In this document: piece after piece, positions 9,271 to 17,219 of the stretch
Numbering within the stretch: the first letter of the stretch is position 1
Layout: each line of letters starts with the position of its first letter
Assembly: GCF_042675705.1 (NCBI RefSeq)
Contig: NZ_JBHTJJ010000002.1
Source of the DNA: Ruegeria arenilitoris
GTDB lineage: Bacteria > Pseudomonadota > Alphaproteobacteria > Rhodobacterales > Rhodobacteraceae
Direction: 5' to 3' (one strand)
DNA: 64,000 nucleotides
Made by a program: the position numbers and the translations under genes
Notes under the pieces: model-generated
What the model saw: the letters and a program-made list of their open reading frames with translations, nothing else
Database searches by the model: none
What the model was told of the DNA's origin: nothing

Positions 9271-9812
9271 TGGGCAAGCTCCTCTTGTTTGATCGCGCGC
9301 AGGCGCTTTCGGGCTTCGGACAGGCGCCATGAGACCGTGCCCTCGGACACGCCCAGCACGTCGGCGGCCTGTGCATGGGTCATTTCTTCATCCAGCGTCA
9401 GCGCCAGTGTCTGACGCAGATCTTCGGGCAAGCTCTGCATGGCCCTTTGCAGCCATGACAGGGCCTCGGCCGCCTCGACGGCTTCAGCGCGCCGCATCTT
9501 TTCCACATCGCCCCAGCCGATTGCTGCCCGGTTTCGGCTGGCCGTTCGACGCCGCGCATCGTGTGCCGCGTTGCAGACGACCCGATACAGCCAGGTCGTG
9601 AATTTTGAATTCGCTCGAAAACCGACAATTTTTGCGGGCAAGGCTGCACATATGTCCTGCGTCACATCTTCGGCGACCTCGGCGCTGCCGGTCAGCCGAA
9701 AGGCCAGCCGGAACACGCGGTCATAATGCCGTCCAAGCAGCGTCGCGAACGCTTCCGCGTCCCCGTTGGCGGCCCCATGGGCCAATTTTTCATCCGAGGT
9801 CAGTTTGCTCAT
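9267..9812 (-). CDS. ECF-type RNA polymerase sigma factor
   Basis: Sigma-70 family, group IV, 181 residues. Region 2 covers about 20-90 and includes the FRLAFRLTGSAEVAEDVTQD segment; region 4 covers about 120-175 with the helix-turn-helix MTHAQAADVLGVSEGTVSWR. It is the first gene of a two-gene unit with the VWA membrane protein, coupled by ATGA. ECF factors are normally held inactive by a membrane partner encoded next to them, and here the only candidate is the VWA protein. I could not see a clear GGAAC-type autoregulated promoter in the 55 bases upstream. Confidence 0.9.
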   Translation of the reverse strand: MSKLTSDEKLAHGAANGDAEAFATLLGRHYDRVFRLAFRLTGSAEVAEDVTQDICAALPAKIVGFRANSKFTTWLYRVVCNAAHDARRRTASRNRAAIGWGDVEKMRRAEAVEAAEALSWLQRAMQSLPEDLRQTLALTLDEEMTHAQAADVLGVSEGTVSWRLSEARKRLRAIKQEELAQ

Positions 9813-9867
9813 TCTGACTATTCAGACGCAGGACAGGAGCTGATCCTTGGAACATTCAAGAAAAAAT

Positions 9868-11448
9868 TCAGAAATGGCTGGCCGACGCCTTCTCCCAATC
9901 CGCCGCAAATTCCTGCGGCACTGTGCCTTTCAACAAGGCACCTGGCTCGATAAAGGTGTAAAGCTCCGCGTATGAGCACTCGCGCTCGTTGGCAATTCGG
10001 CGGTAGATATCGGATGGGCCAAGGTCAGATACGCGCTCTTTCCCCATTGCACCCAGTATTTCGCGAAAGCTTTCCAGGGTGGCGTCATGAAAGCGGTGAA
10101 CCCGCTTGCGTTTTTGCGGCACGTTGACCGCGCGGCCACGAATGGGATCCTGTGTTGCCACGCCCGACGGGCAGCGGTTCGTATTGCAATGCAGGGCCTG
10201 AATGCAGCCCACGGCGAACATCATCGCCCGCGCCGCATTGCACATGTCGGCTCCAAGCGCGAATTTCTCGATCATGTCATAGCCGGTTGCCACTTTGCCT
10301 GAACAGATCACCCGGATCTTGTCCCGCAAGCCTACTCCGCGCAGGCAGTTGTTCACGAAGATCAGCCCTTCGTTCAACGGTACGCCCAAACGGTTGGAAA
10401 ATTCCACAGGCGCAGCGCCGGTCCCGCCCTCGGCCCCGTCAACGGTGATGAAATCGGGCAGAATACCCGTTTCCAGCATGGCCTTGCAGATCCCCATGAA
10501 CTCGGACCGGCTGCCGATGCACAGCTTGAAACCGACGGGTTTGCCCCCGGACATTTCGCGCAGGTGTTGCACGAAATGCATCAAGCCCGTTGGCCCGTCA
10601 AAGGCCGAGTGAATGGGCGGCGAAATCACATCCTGATGCACCGGTACGCCGCGAATAAGCGCGATTTCTTCGTCGACCTTGGCCGCCGGCAGAACACCTC
10701 CATGGGACGGTTTCGCGCCTTGGGACAACTTGATCTCAATCGCCTTCACGACATCGTTCTGCGCATTCTGGGCGAACTTGTCCTTGTCAAAGCCGCCCTC
10801 TGCCGTCCGACAACCGAAGTATCCGGTGCCAATCTGCCAGATGATATCGCCGCCTTCGGCAAGATGGTGCGGCGACAGCCCGCCCTCGCCCGTGTTGTGT
10901 GCAAAACCACCATCCTTGGCCCCACCGTTCAGGGCTCGGATTGCGTTGGCGCTGAGTGCTCCGAAGCTCATCGCTGAGACGTTCAGCCGCGATGCGAGAT
11001 AGGGCTTTTCACACTGAGGACCGCCAAGCATCACACGCTCTTCGCTTTCCGGAACATCCTTGGGCGCAAGCGAGTGGTTGGCCCGGTGATACCCGACTTC
11101 GGTGATATCGTACTGGGTGCCGAAGGCCTGAGTGTCGACCTGTCCTTTTGCTCGTGAATACACCAGCGCGCGAATGATCCTGTTGAAGGGCCGCCCACTT
11201 TCGTTGGTTTCCACAAAATACTGGCGGATTTCCGGGCTGACGAACTCCAGCATATACCGGAAATGGCCCAGAACCGGATAGTTGTTCAACACGTTGTGTT
11301 TGGTGGTCAGCATGTCGTACAGGCCGACCAACGTGTAAGGGACCAGCAAAATCAGCAGCCAGAATGCCGGAGGCCAGTACAAACCCCAGACCAAGGTCAA
11401 AGGCAGAACCACATAGGTCACGACATAATAGATTCGACGTACGATCAT
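9868..11448 (-). CDS. FMN-binding glutamate synthase-family protein
   Basis: A 526-residue protein related to the FMN/iron-sulfur synthase domain of glutamate synthase (GltB), without the glutaminase domain. Two membrane segments are predicted at about residues 5-45. The synthase fold follows from about 150, with the FMN-site segment VDGAEGGTGAAP and the [3Fe-4S] cluster motif CNTNRCPSGVATQ near residue 420. Proteins of this family are common stand-alone genes; the reaction is not established, and glutamate synthesis should not be assumed. It lies 24 bases after the ThDP enzyme gene and is probably cotranscribed with it. A membrane-bound oxidoreductase role is inferred. Confidence 0.82.
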   Translation of the reverse strand: MIVRRIYYVVTYVVLPLTLVWGLYWPPAFWLLILLVPYTLVGLYDMLTTKHNVLNNYPVLGHFRYMLEFVSPEIRQYFVETNESGRPFNRIIRALVYSRAKGQVDTQAFGTQYDITEVGYHRANHSLAPKDVPESEERVMLGGPQCEKPYLASRLNVSAMSFGALSANAIRALNGGAKDGGFAHNTGEGGLSPHHLAEGGDIIWQIGTGYFGCRTAEGGFDKDKFAQNAQNDVVKAIEIKLSQGAKPSHGGVLPAAKVDEEIALIRGVPVHQDVISPPIHSAFDGPTGLMHFVQHLREMSGGKPVGFKLCIGSRSEFMGICKAMLETGILPDFITVDGAEGGTGAAPVEFSNRLGVPLNEGLIFVNNCLRGVGLRDKIRVICSGKVATGYDMIEKFALGADMCNAARAMMFAVGCIQALHCNTNRCPSGVATQDPIRGRAVNVPQKRKRVHRFHDATLESFREILGAMGKERVSDLGPSDIYRRIANERECSYAELYTFIEPGALLKGTVPQEFAADWEKASASHF

Positions 11449-11472
11449 CTTGCTCTCCCTTGGGCCGATCGG

Positions 11473-13218
11473 TCAGAGGTTGGCCTTGAGTTCCTTGACC
11501 CAGTTGTCCCACTGCGCGTGTTCACCCTTGGCCAGCAGGATGCCTTCTTTCAGTTTCGACATGCCGAAACCCCAGGCCATCTTGGTATCGATATGCGGAG
11601 GCATGACCAACTCGCCGGGCGTGACCATGGCTTCGATGATGAATGGCTTTCGGCTGGCTTTGGCCCGCGCGACGGCCTCGGGGATGTCAGCCGCATGTTC
11701 CACACGGACACCATCCCCACCGCAAACCCTCGCGTATTCCGCAAAGTCCGGGTTTACCAGGTCAGTAGCAGCGGGATTCAGCGGATAGCCCGCCACCTCC
11801 ATCTCCATCTTCACGAAGCCGAGCGTCTGGTTGTTGAAGACCAGCACCTTGATGGGCCACTCGTAGCGCACGGCAGTCACGAAATCCTGCATGGACATGC
11901 CAAAGCCGCCGTCCCCGCAAAAGGCCCAAACCTCGCGCTGAGGATCCAGTGCGGCGGCTCCCAACGCCGAAGGCAACCCGGACCCCAGTGACGAATGGTT
12001 GAACGACCCCACCATGCGCCGTCCGCCTTTCATCCGGGTATGACGCGCCACCCAGACCGTGCATTCGCCGATGTCCATTGCAAATATCGCGTCATCGGCA
12101 GCCTGGTCGGAGACCTGCCGCGCGAACAGCTGCGGGTGGAGTGGCTCGGTGTCGCGCTCGAGGCTGGAGTCACGGTCTTGCTGCGCAAGCCATTTCGTAC
12201 ACAGCTTGACCTGGTGATCGGCAAACGACCTGTCATCCTTCGCTGCCAACTTAGGCAAAAGCAGATCTAGCGTCGCGCCCACATCTCCCAGCAAGCCCGA
12301 TGCGATGGGCGCGCGGCGTCCCAGATGTTCGACGTTGCGATCGATCTGGATGATTTTTGCTTTTTCCGGCAGGAACCACTCGTATGGGAAGTCCGTTCCC
12401 AGCATCACCAGCACATCGCAGTCACGCACTGCATGATACCCGCCGGGATTGCCGATCAACCCGGTCATCCCGACCACGTTGGGATCATCATAGTCAAAAA
12501 TATCCTTGCCCTTGAGGGAATGCGTGATCGGCGCATTCAGTCGCTGGGACAGAGCCAGAACCTTGTTCTTGGCTTCTCGGCATCCCACGCCGGCGAAAAG
12601 GGCGACTTTCCTGCCCGCGTTGATGATCTCGGCCGCCCGGTCGATTTCGGATTCGGGCGGGATCAGCGTTGATGGCGTTTTCAGGATCGGGTGCAGTTGG
12701 TGCAAGCTGGGCACCTGCTGTTCGGATACGTCGATGGGCAGTTCGATCCGCACGACCTCGCGGTTGATCAAGGCGCGTTGCACGGCGATCTGAGCCAGTC
12801 GCGGCATCTGGTCCGGCGAATTGATTACGGCCTGATAGCCGCAGACATCCTCGAACACTTTCTCAAGATTGACTTCCTGGTGGTACCCGGTCCCGCGTTC
12901 CCGATGGGCGACCTGACCTGTGATCGCCACGACCCCTGCACCCTCGCGCCGGGCATTGTACAGCCCATTGATCAGGTGAAGCGCTCCGGGACCGACAGTT
13001 CCGGCACAAATCCCGATCCCGCCGGTCAGATGCGCCTGGGCATAGGCTGCATAGGCTGCGTTTTCCTCGTGCCTGACTCCAATCCATTCGAACCGGCCAT
13101 CCCCGCGCATGGCTTCAAGCAGGGGGTTGAGCGCATCGCCCGTCACGCCAAAGATCTGGCGCCCTCCGGCATCCGCGAGAATATCCAGCAATACCTTGCA
13201 TACGGAATTCGACGTCAT
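11473..13218 (-). CDS. poxB: Thiamine diphosphate-dependent pyruvate oxidase/dehydrogenase-like enzyme
   Basis: A 581-residue ThDP enzyme of the pyruvate oxidase/acetolactate synthase superfamily. It follows E. coli PoxB segment by segment at the N-terminus: GVTGDALN, the catalytic-Glu segment RHEENAAYAA, and the loop GPGALHLINGLY. The ThDP/Mg motif is GDGGFGMSM, with the Asn-Asn pair about 25 residues further on. The expected reaction is pyruvate oxidation to acetate and CO2, with electrons passed to quinone through FAD. ATG at 13218 is preceded by AGGGCAGGT. The frame remains open upstream, but conservation begins here. Other members of the superfamily (sulfoacetaldehyde acetyltransferase, oxalyl-CoA decarboxylase) fit less well. 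Confidence 0.78.
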   Translation of the reverse strand: MTSNSVCKVLLDILADAGGRQIFGVTGDALNPLLEAMRGDGRFEWIGVRHEENAAYAAYAQAHLTGGIGICAGTVGPGALHLINGLYNARREGAGVVAITGQVAHRERGTGYHQEVNLEKVFEDVCGYQAVINSPDQMPRLAQIAVQRALINREVVRIELPIDVSEQQVPSLHQLHPILKTPSTLIPPESEIDRAAEIINAGRKVALFAGVGCREAKNKVLALSQRLNAPITHSLKGKDIFDYDDPNVVGMTGLIGNPGGYHAVRDCDVLVMLGTDFPYEWFLPEKAKIIQIDRNVEHLGRRAPIASGLLGDVGATLDLLLPKLAAKDDRSFADHQVKLCTKWLAQQDRDSSLERDTEPLHPQLFARQVSDQAADDAIFAMDIGECTVWVARHTRMKGGRRMVGSFNHSSLGSGLPSALGAAALDPQREVWAFCGDGGFGMSMQDFVTAVRYEWPIKVLVFNNQTLGFVKMEMEVAGYPLNPAATDLVNPDFAEYARVCGGDGVRVEHAADIPEAVARAKASRKPFIIEAMVTPGELVMPPHIDTKMAWGFGMSKLKEGILLAKGEHAQWDNWVKELKANL

Positions 13219-13356
13219 GACCTGCCCTCTGGTTCCGACCCCATCGGGCCTGTCCCGATAGATCGTGGGCAGGTTGCCCTTTGATTGCAAGCCTTTGTAC
13301 GGCCACCCCAAGCATCGGGCGGATTTGCGGTGGCTTAGTTGCGGCGGTTGAACCCG

Positions 13357-13371
13357 AGCGGCACAGCCGCT
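13357..13371. repeat. Small perfect hairpin upstream of crcB
   Basis: AGCGGC and GCCGCT flank a three-base loop in the 224-base gap between the divergent poxB-like and crcB genes. It is not followed by a T run, so it is not an intrinsic terminator on either strand. I looked for a fluoride riboswitch here and did not recognise the conserved elements. Function unknown. Confidence 0.35.
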
Positions 13372-13442
13372 ATCCAAATCCAAACCCCACAGGCGGAGAA
13401 GCGTCCTTGGCCAAAACTCAGGCGGCAGTTTCGGGGAAGCCC

Positions 13443-13814
13443 ATGATGTACGCTGCCGTCTTTGTCGGCGGGGCGGCTGGGTCGATCCTGCGCGAACTGT
13501 TTGCGCTGGAAATTCCGGGGATGCCGTTGCTGACATCGACCTTCGGCATCAACGTCGTGGCCTGTTTCATTCTGGGATGGCTCTACGCCATACGAGGCCG
13601 GGTGCATGCCCATGTTCTGCACCTCGGGGCCGTTGGTTTCTGCGGCGGATTGTCGACGTTTTCGTCCTTTGCCGCCGAACTGGAACGGATCGCTGAAACC
13701 GACGGCTGGTCGGTCATCTTCCCGTTGGCGGCCGAAGTCATCTGCGGTTTGGGCGCGGCCATTCTGGGCGAGGCAATCGGACGCCGCCGCCACTCAGGGG
13801 AGCGGGCCGAATGA
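13443..13814 (+). CDS. crcB: Fluoride ion channel CrcB/Fluc, first copy
   Basis: Small four-helix fluoride exporter of the inner membrane, about 123 residues from the ATG at 13443. Family motifs are present: GGAAGSILRE near the N-terminus and GFCGGLSTFSSF in helix 3, where the Thr-Phe-Ser and Phe residues line the pore. A TTG at 13407 with an upstream GGAG would add 12 residues and is a possible alternative start. Its last four bases overlap the second crcB gene. Tandem paralogues commonly form antiparallel heterodimers, one copy inserted each way; that is the likely arrangement here. Confidence 0.88.
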   Translation: MMYAAVFVGGAAGSILRELFALEIPGMPLLTSTFGINVVACFILGWLYAIRGRVHAHVLHLGAVGFCGGLSTFSSFAAELERIAETDGWSVIFPLAAEVICGLGAAILGEAIGRRRHSGERAE

Positions 13815-14173
13815 CCGATCTGTATCTGCATGCGGTGTTTGGGCTGGGCGGCGGACTGGGAGCAGTCCTTCGCCACTGGGTCGCGCGGGCCATCACCCAC
13901 GACCTGCCGGTCTCGACGCTGGTCGTGAACGTATTGGGCAGCCTGTTGTTGGGGCTTTGGATCGGCTACCTTGGCGGGCCCGTGGAGATGGCCGAAGAAG
14001 AAAAGCGCCTGGTTTTCGGTTTTTGCGGAGGGTTCACGACATTCGCCAGCTTTGCCTACCAGTCTCTTGAACTGCAGCGTGAGCGGACGATTGTCCTTGC
14101 GGGTGGAAACATCCTGCTCAGCCTCGGGCTGTGCTGGCTGGCCCTGTGGCTGGGACTGTGGGTGATGGGCTAG
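13811..14173 (+). CDS. crcB: Fluoride ion channel CrcB/Fluc, second copy
   Basis: A 120-residue paralogue of the preceding gene, translationally coupled to it by ATGA. It keeps GGGLGAVLRHW at the N-terminus, the NVLGSLLLG segment in helix 2, and GFCGGFTTFASFAYQ in helix 3. Charge distribution differs from copy 1: its loops are acidic (EMAEEEKRL before helix 3), while copy 1 ends in a basic GRRRH tail. This would suit opposite orientations in a heterodimeric channel. The gene ends only seven bases from the convergent cyoD gene. Confidence 0.88.
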   Translation: MTDLYLHAVFGLGGGLGAVLRHWVARAITHDLPVSTLVVNVLGSLLLGLWIGYLGGPVEMAEEEKRLVFGFCGGFTTFASFAYQSLELQRERTIVLAGGNILLSLGLCWLALWLGLWVMG

Positions 14174-14180
14174 CCGGTGG

Positions 14181-14507
14181 CTACATGCCCGGCATGTGCA
14201 TCCGCATAGCCAGATTGCCCAGGATCCAGACCGTTCCAAGAATGATGATCAGCAGAACCAGCGTTGAGAACAGGACCAAATCCAGATCTTCGCGGCTGCT
14301 GCGGCGACGGTCGATATGCAGGAAATAGACCAGTTGAACGATCAGCTGCGCCAGACCCAACAACCCAATTGCCAGATAGACACCTTTGGTCTCGATGCCG
14401 AACCAGTAGGCGATCGCAAACACGATCAGTGTCAGCAACAGCGAGCCGCCATAGCCGATCACATACCGGCGCCGCTCGCGCCTGTGCATCTCGGACCGTT
14501 TATCCAT
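14181..14507 (-). CDS. cyoD: Quinol oxidase subunit IV
   Basis: Subunit IV of the cytochrome bo3-type ubiquinol oxidase, 108 residues with three predicted membrane helices and a very basic N-terminus (HRRERRR). The segment LIVQLVYFLHID is typical of the family. It has no catalytic residues; it supports assembly and copper-B insertion. It overlaps cyoC by eight bases and is last in the cyoABCD operon. No heme o synthase gene (cyoE) follows, so that function must be encoded elsewhere. Confidence 0.9.
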   Translation of the reverse strand: MDKRSEMHRRERRRYVIGYGGSLLLTLIVFAIAYWFGIETKGVYLAIGLLGLAQLIVQLVYFLHIDRRRSSREDLDLVLFSTLVLLIIILGTVWILGNLAMRMHMPGM

Positions 14508-15132
14508 AGGTCAGCCCTCCGAAATACACGATGGTGATGATGCCGATCCAGATCAGATCAAGGAAGTGCCAGAACAGTGCCAGCCGCACCACGCGAGAGA
14601 TCACGAGGTCGGTCATCCCCATGACCCGCAGTTGAATGCCCAGAACGACCAGCCACACACAGCCCGCAGCCACATGCAGCCCGTGCAGAGGCACCAGCCC
14701 GTAGAAAGCGGACAGGAAACCGCTGCGCTGCGGGATGCCGCCCTTTTCCGCCATCGACATGAAATCGCGGATCTCGAGGACCAGAAAACTCAGCCCAAGC
14801 AGCAGCGTAACCCCGAACCACAGGACGATCCGACCGCGCGGCAGGTTGTATTTCAGCGCCAGCATGGCAAGCCCAACAGTCAGACTGCTGGTCAACAGGA
14901 TCAGCGTCTGGGCAAAGATGCTATAGAGATCGAACAACTCGTGCGGGCCTGGCCCACCGGCCTGTGCGTCGATCATGGTGATGTAGACGCCGAACATCAG
15001 CCCGAAATAGACCAGGTCGCTCATCAGAAAGACCCAGAAACCGAAGGTCACCACTTCGGTCGCCTTGTGGGCGCTGGCATGACGCCGCCCAAGGTTCAGA
15101 CCGGGGTAACTGTGGGTTGGTGCAGGCTTCAT
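14500..15132 (-). CDS. cyoC: Quinol oxidase subunit III
   Basis: Subunit III of the haem-copper quinol oxidase, 210 residues with five hydrophobic helices. The family segments VTFGFWVFLMSDLVYFGLMF and HGLHVAAGCVWL are present. ATG at 15132 overlaps the cyoB stop by ATGA; longer in-frame readings upstream lie inside cyoB and are not credible. The subunit does not bind metals but stabilises subunit I and its proton path. Confidence 0.92.
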   Translation of the reverse strand: MKPAPTHSYPGLNLGRRHASAHKATEVVTFGFWVFLMSDLVYFGLMFGVYITMIDAQAGGPGPHELFDLYSIFAQTLILLTSSLTVGLAMLALKYNLPRGRIVLWFGVTLLLGLSFLVLEIRDFMSMAEKGGIPQRSGFLSAFYGLVPLHGLHVAAGCVWLVVLGIQLRVMGMTDLVISRVVRLALFWHFLDLIWIGIITIVYFGGLTYG

Positions 15133-17219
15133 GTCGCTGCCTCCAGATCCGGTCGGGCAAGCCCGATGTTTTCTGGCGCGCCTTCGTGATCCCGGTTCAC
15201 AGGGGTCGTGTTGCGGACCAGGTCCAGCCAAGCCTCGTGCTGCCTGCGCACGTCTTCAGCAGAAACCACTTCTTCGGTATCGGTCTGAAAGGTCCACAGG
15301 ATGAACGACAGGATCATCATCACTGTCACCAGCGCCGCCAGCCACCAGATCCACCAGACCAGCGCAAACATCCACACACCACTGAGCACGCAGAGCACGA
15401 AACCGATGCTAGTGTTGCGCGGCATGGTGATGTCCTCGTACCGGTCGGGGTGCGGGTAAGCCTCGCCACGCTCTTTCGCGGCGGCAAAATCGTCGCGGTC
15501 TGTGACATGCGGGATGATCGCGAAATTGTAGGGCGGCGGCGGCGCGGGGATCGACCATTCCAGCGTGCGGGCGTCCCAAGGGTCGCCAACCGGAACGCGG
15601 CTCTGTTCGCGGTTGCGGATACTGACCCACAGCTGCATGACGACCGACAACAGCGCGGCCAGAATGACCAGCGCGCCGATGACCGCAACAATCATGTAGG
15701 GGTGAAAGCTCGGGTCCTCCCAGCTGTAGGAACGGCGCGGCATACCCATCAGGCCCACGAAATACAGCGGCAGGAAGGTCAGCATGAAGCCCACCGTCCA
15801 CAGCACGACTGATATCCGCCCCCAGGCCTCATCCAGGCGGAAGCCGAACGCCTTGGGAAACCAGTAGTTGTAGCCAGCGAGCAAGCCGAACAGGACACCC
15901 GGCAGCAACACGTTGTGGAAATGCGCGACCAGGAACAGCGTATTGTGCACCTGATAGTCGACGGTCGGGTTGGCCAGGATCACCCCGCTGAGCCCCCCGA
16001 TCACGAACAGCAACAGAAAGGCCAGCCCGTACAGCATCGGCACCGAGAACCGGATGCGGCCGCGATACAGGGTGGCCATCCAGTCATAGACCTTAACGCC
16101 GCTGGGAATGGCGATCAGCATCGTGGCGATCCCGAAGACCGCGTTGATCAGGGCGCTTTGGCCCATGGTGAAGAAATGGTGCAGCCAGACGGTGAACGAC
16201 AGCACCGCGATCGACATGGTCGCGATCACCAGCGAGTTGTAGCCATAGAGCCGCTTGGCCGAGAAGGTCGCGAAGACTTCGGAATAGATGCCATAGGCCG
16301 GCAGAACCAGCAGATAGACCTCGGGGTGGCCGAACAGCCAGAACAGGTTGGCATAGTTCATCATGTTGCCGCCCAGGTCATTGGTGAAGAAATGGAAATC
16401 AAGATACCGGTCGGCGGCCAGCAACAGCGCCGCCACCCCCAAAGGCGGCATGGCGAACACGATCAGGATCGAGCTGCAGATGATCGTCCAGCAATAGATC
16501 GGCAACCGCATGAATTTCATCCCCGGCGCGCGCAGCTTGTAGATCGTGACGGCAAAGTTGATCCCCGTCAGGGTGGTGCCAATGCCCGACACCACGATCG
16601 CCCAGATCCAATAGTCCGGCCCCACGCCTGGATTGAAGGCCGCGCCGGTATAGGGCGGATAGGCCGTCCAGCCGCCGGTGGAAAACTCGCCCACCACCAG
16701 GCTGACCATCAGCATCATCCCCGCCGAAACCGTCAGACCGAGGCTGATCTGGTTCATCACCGGAAAGGCCACGTCGCGCGCGCCGATCATCAGCGGGACG
16801 AGGAAATTCGCCAGTCCGAACACGAAGGGCACCGCAACGAAGAAGATCATGATCGTGCCGTGGGTGCTGAACAGCTCGGCAAAGTGTTCGGCCTCGAGGA
16901 ACCCCTCGCCCGGCCCGGCCGCCTGTTGGGCACGCATCACGACGCCTTCCAGAACGCCGCGCGCCAGCATGACGATGGCGAAGACGATATACATGATGCC
17001 GATCTTCTTGTGATCCGCGCTGGTCAGCCAGTCACGCCACAGCGGCCGCCACAGGCGAAACAAGGTGAGCAGTCCCAGAACTGCGACCACCCCCACGATC
17101 ACGACGCCCGCCGCGGCATTGGCCACGATTTCATTCGTATTGGGGTCTTGGATCAGCCCGGCGATGGGGAAGGCATCCCAGTTCAGACGGCCGAAGAAAC
17201 CGGACTCGGCAGATGTCAT
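15129..17219 (-). CDS. cyoB: Quinol oxidase subunit I (haem-copper catalytic subunit)
   Basis: Catalytic subunit, 696 residues, with about 14-15 membrane helices. Metal ligands are visible: the His in FSTHGTIMIFF (low-spin haem), the GHPEVY motif with the cross-linked His-Tyr pair and its copper-B ligand, the WLHHFF pair (copper B), and the VAHFHNV pair (high-spin and low-spin haem). The GHPEVY Tyr and the Glu in that motif define an A-type oxidase. It reduces oxygen to water and pumps protons. It overlaps both neighbours by four bases within cyoABCD. Confidence 0.95.
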   Translation of the reverse strand: MTSAESGFFGRLNWDAFPIAGLIQDPNTNEIVANAAAGVVIVGVVAVLGLLTLFRLWRPLWRDWLTSADHKKIGIMYIVFAIVMLARGVLEGVVMRAQQAAGPGEGFLEAEHFAELFSTHGTIMIFFVAVPFVFGLANFLVPLMIGARDVAFPVMNQISLGLTVSAGMMLMVSLVVGEFSTGGWTAYPPYTGAAFNPGVGPDYWIWAIVVSGIGTTLTGINFAVTIYKLRAPGMKFMRLPIYCWTIICSSILIVFAMPPLGVAALLLAADRYLDFHFFTNDLGGNMMNYANLFWLFGHPEVYLLVLPAYGIYSEVFATFSAKRLYGYNSLVIATMSIAVLSFTVWLHHFFTMGQSALINAVFGIATMLIAIPSGVKVYDWMATLYRGRIRFSVPMLYGLAFLLLFVIGGLSGVILANPTVDYQVHNTLFLVAHFHNVLLPGVLFGLLAGYNYWFPKAFGFRLDEAWGRISVVLWTVGFMLTFLPLYFVGLMGMPRRSYSWEDPSFHPYMIVAVIGALVILAALLSVVMQLWVSIRNREQSRVPVGDPWDARTLEWSIPAPPPPYNFAIIPHVTDRDDFAAAKERGEAYPHPDRYEDITMPRNTSIGFVLCVLSGVWMFALVWWIWWLAALVTVMMILSFILWTFQTDTEEVVSAEDVRRQHEAWLDLVRNTTPVNRDHEGAPENIGLARPDLEAAT

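Noticed and set aside
13219..13442. Possible fluoride riboswitch upstream of crcB
   Set aside because: I could not find the conserved GG-AUG and CCGCC/CUGAUG elements in the expected order; only a small unrelated hairpin is present.
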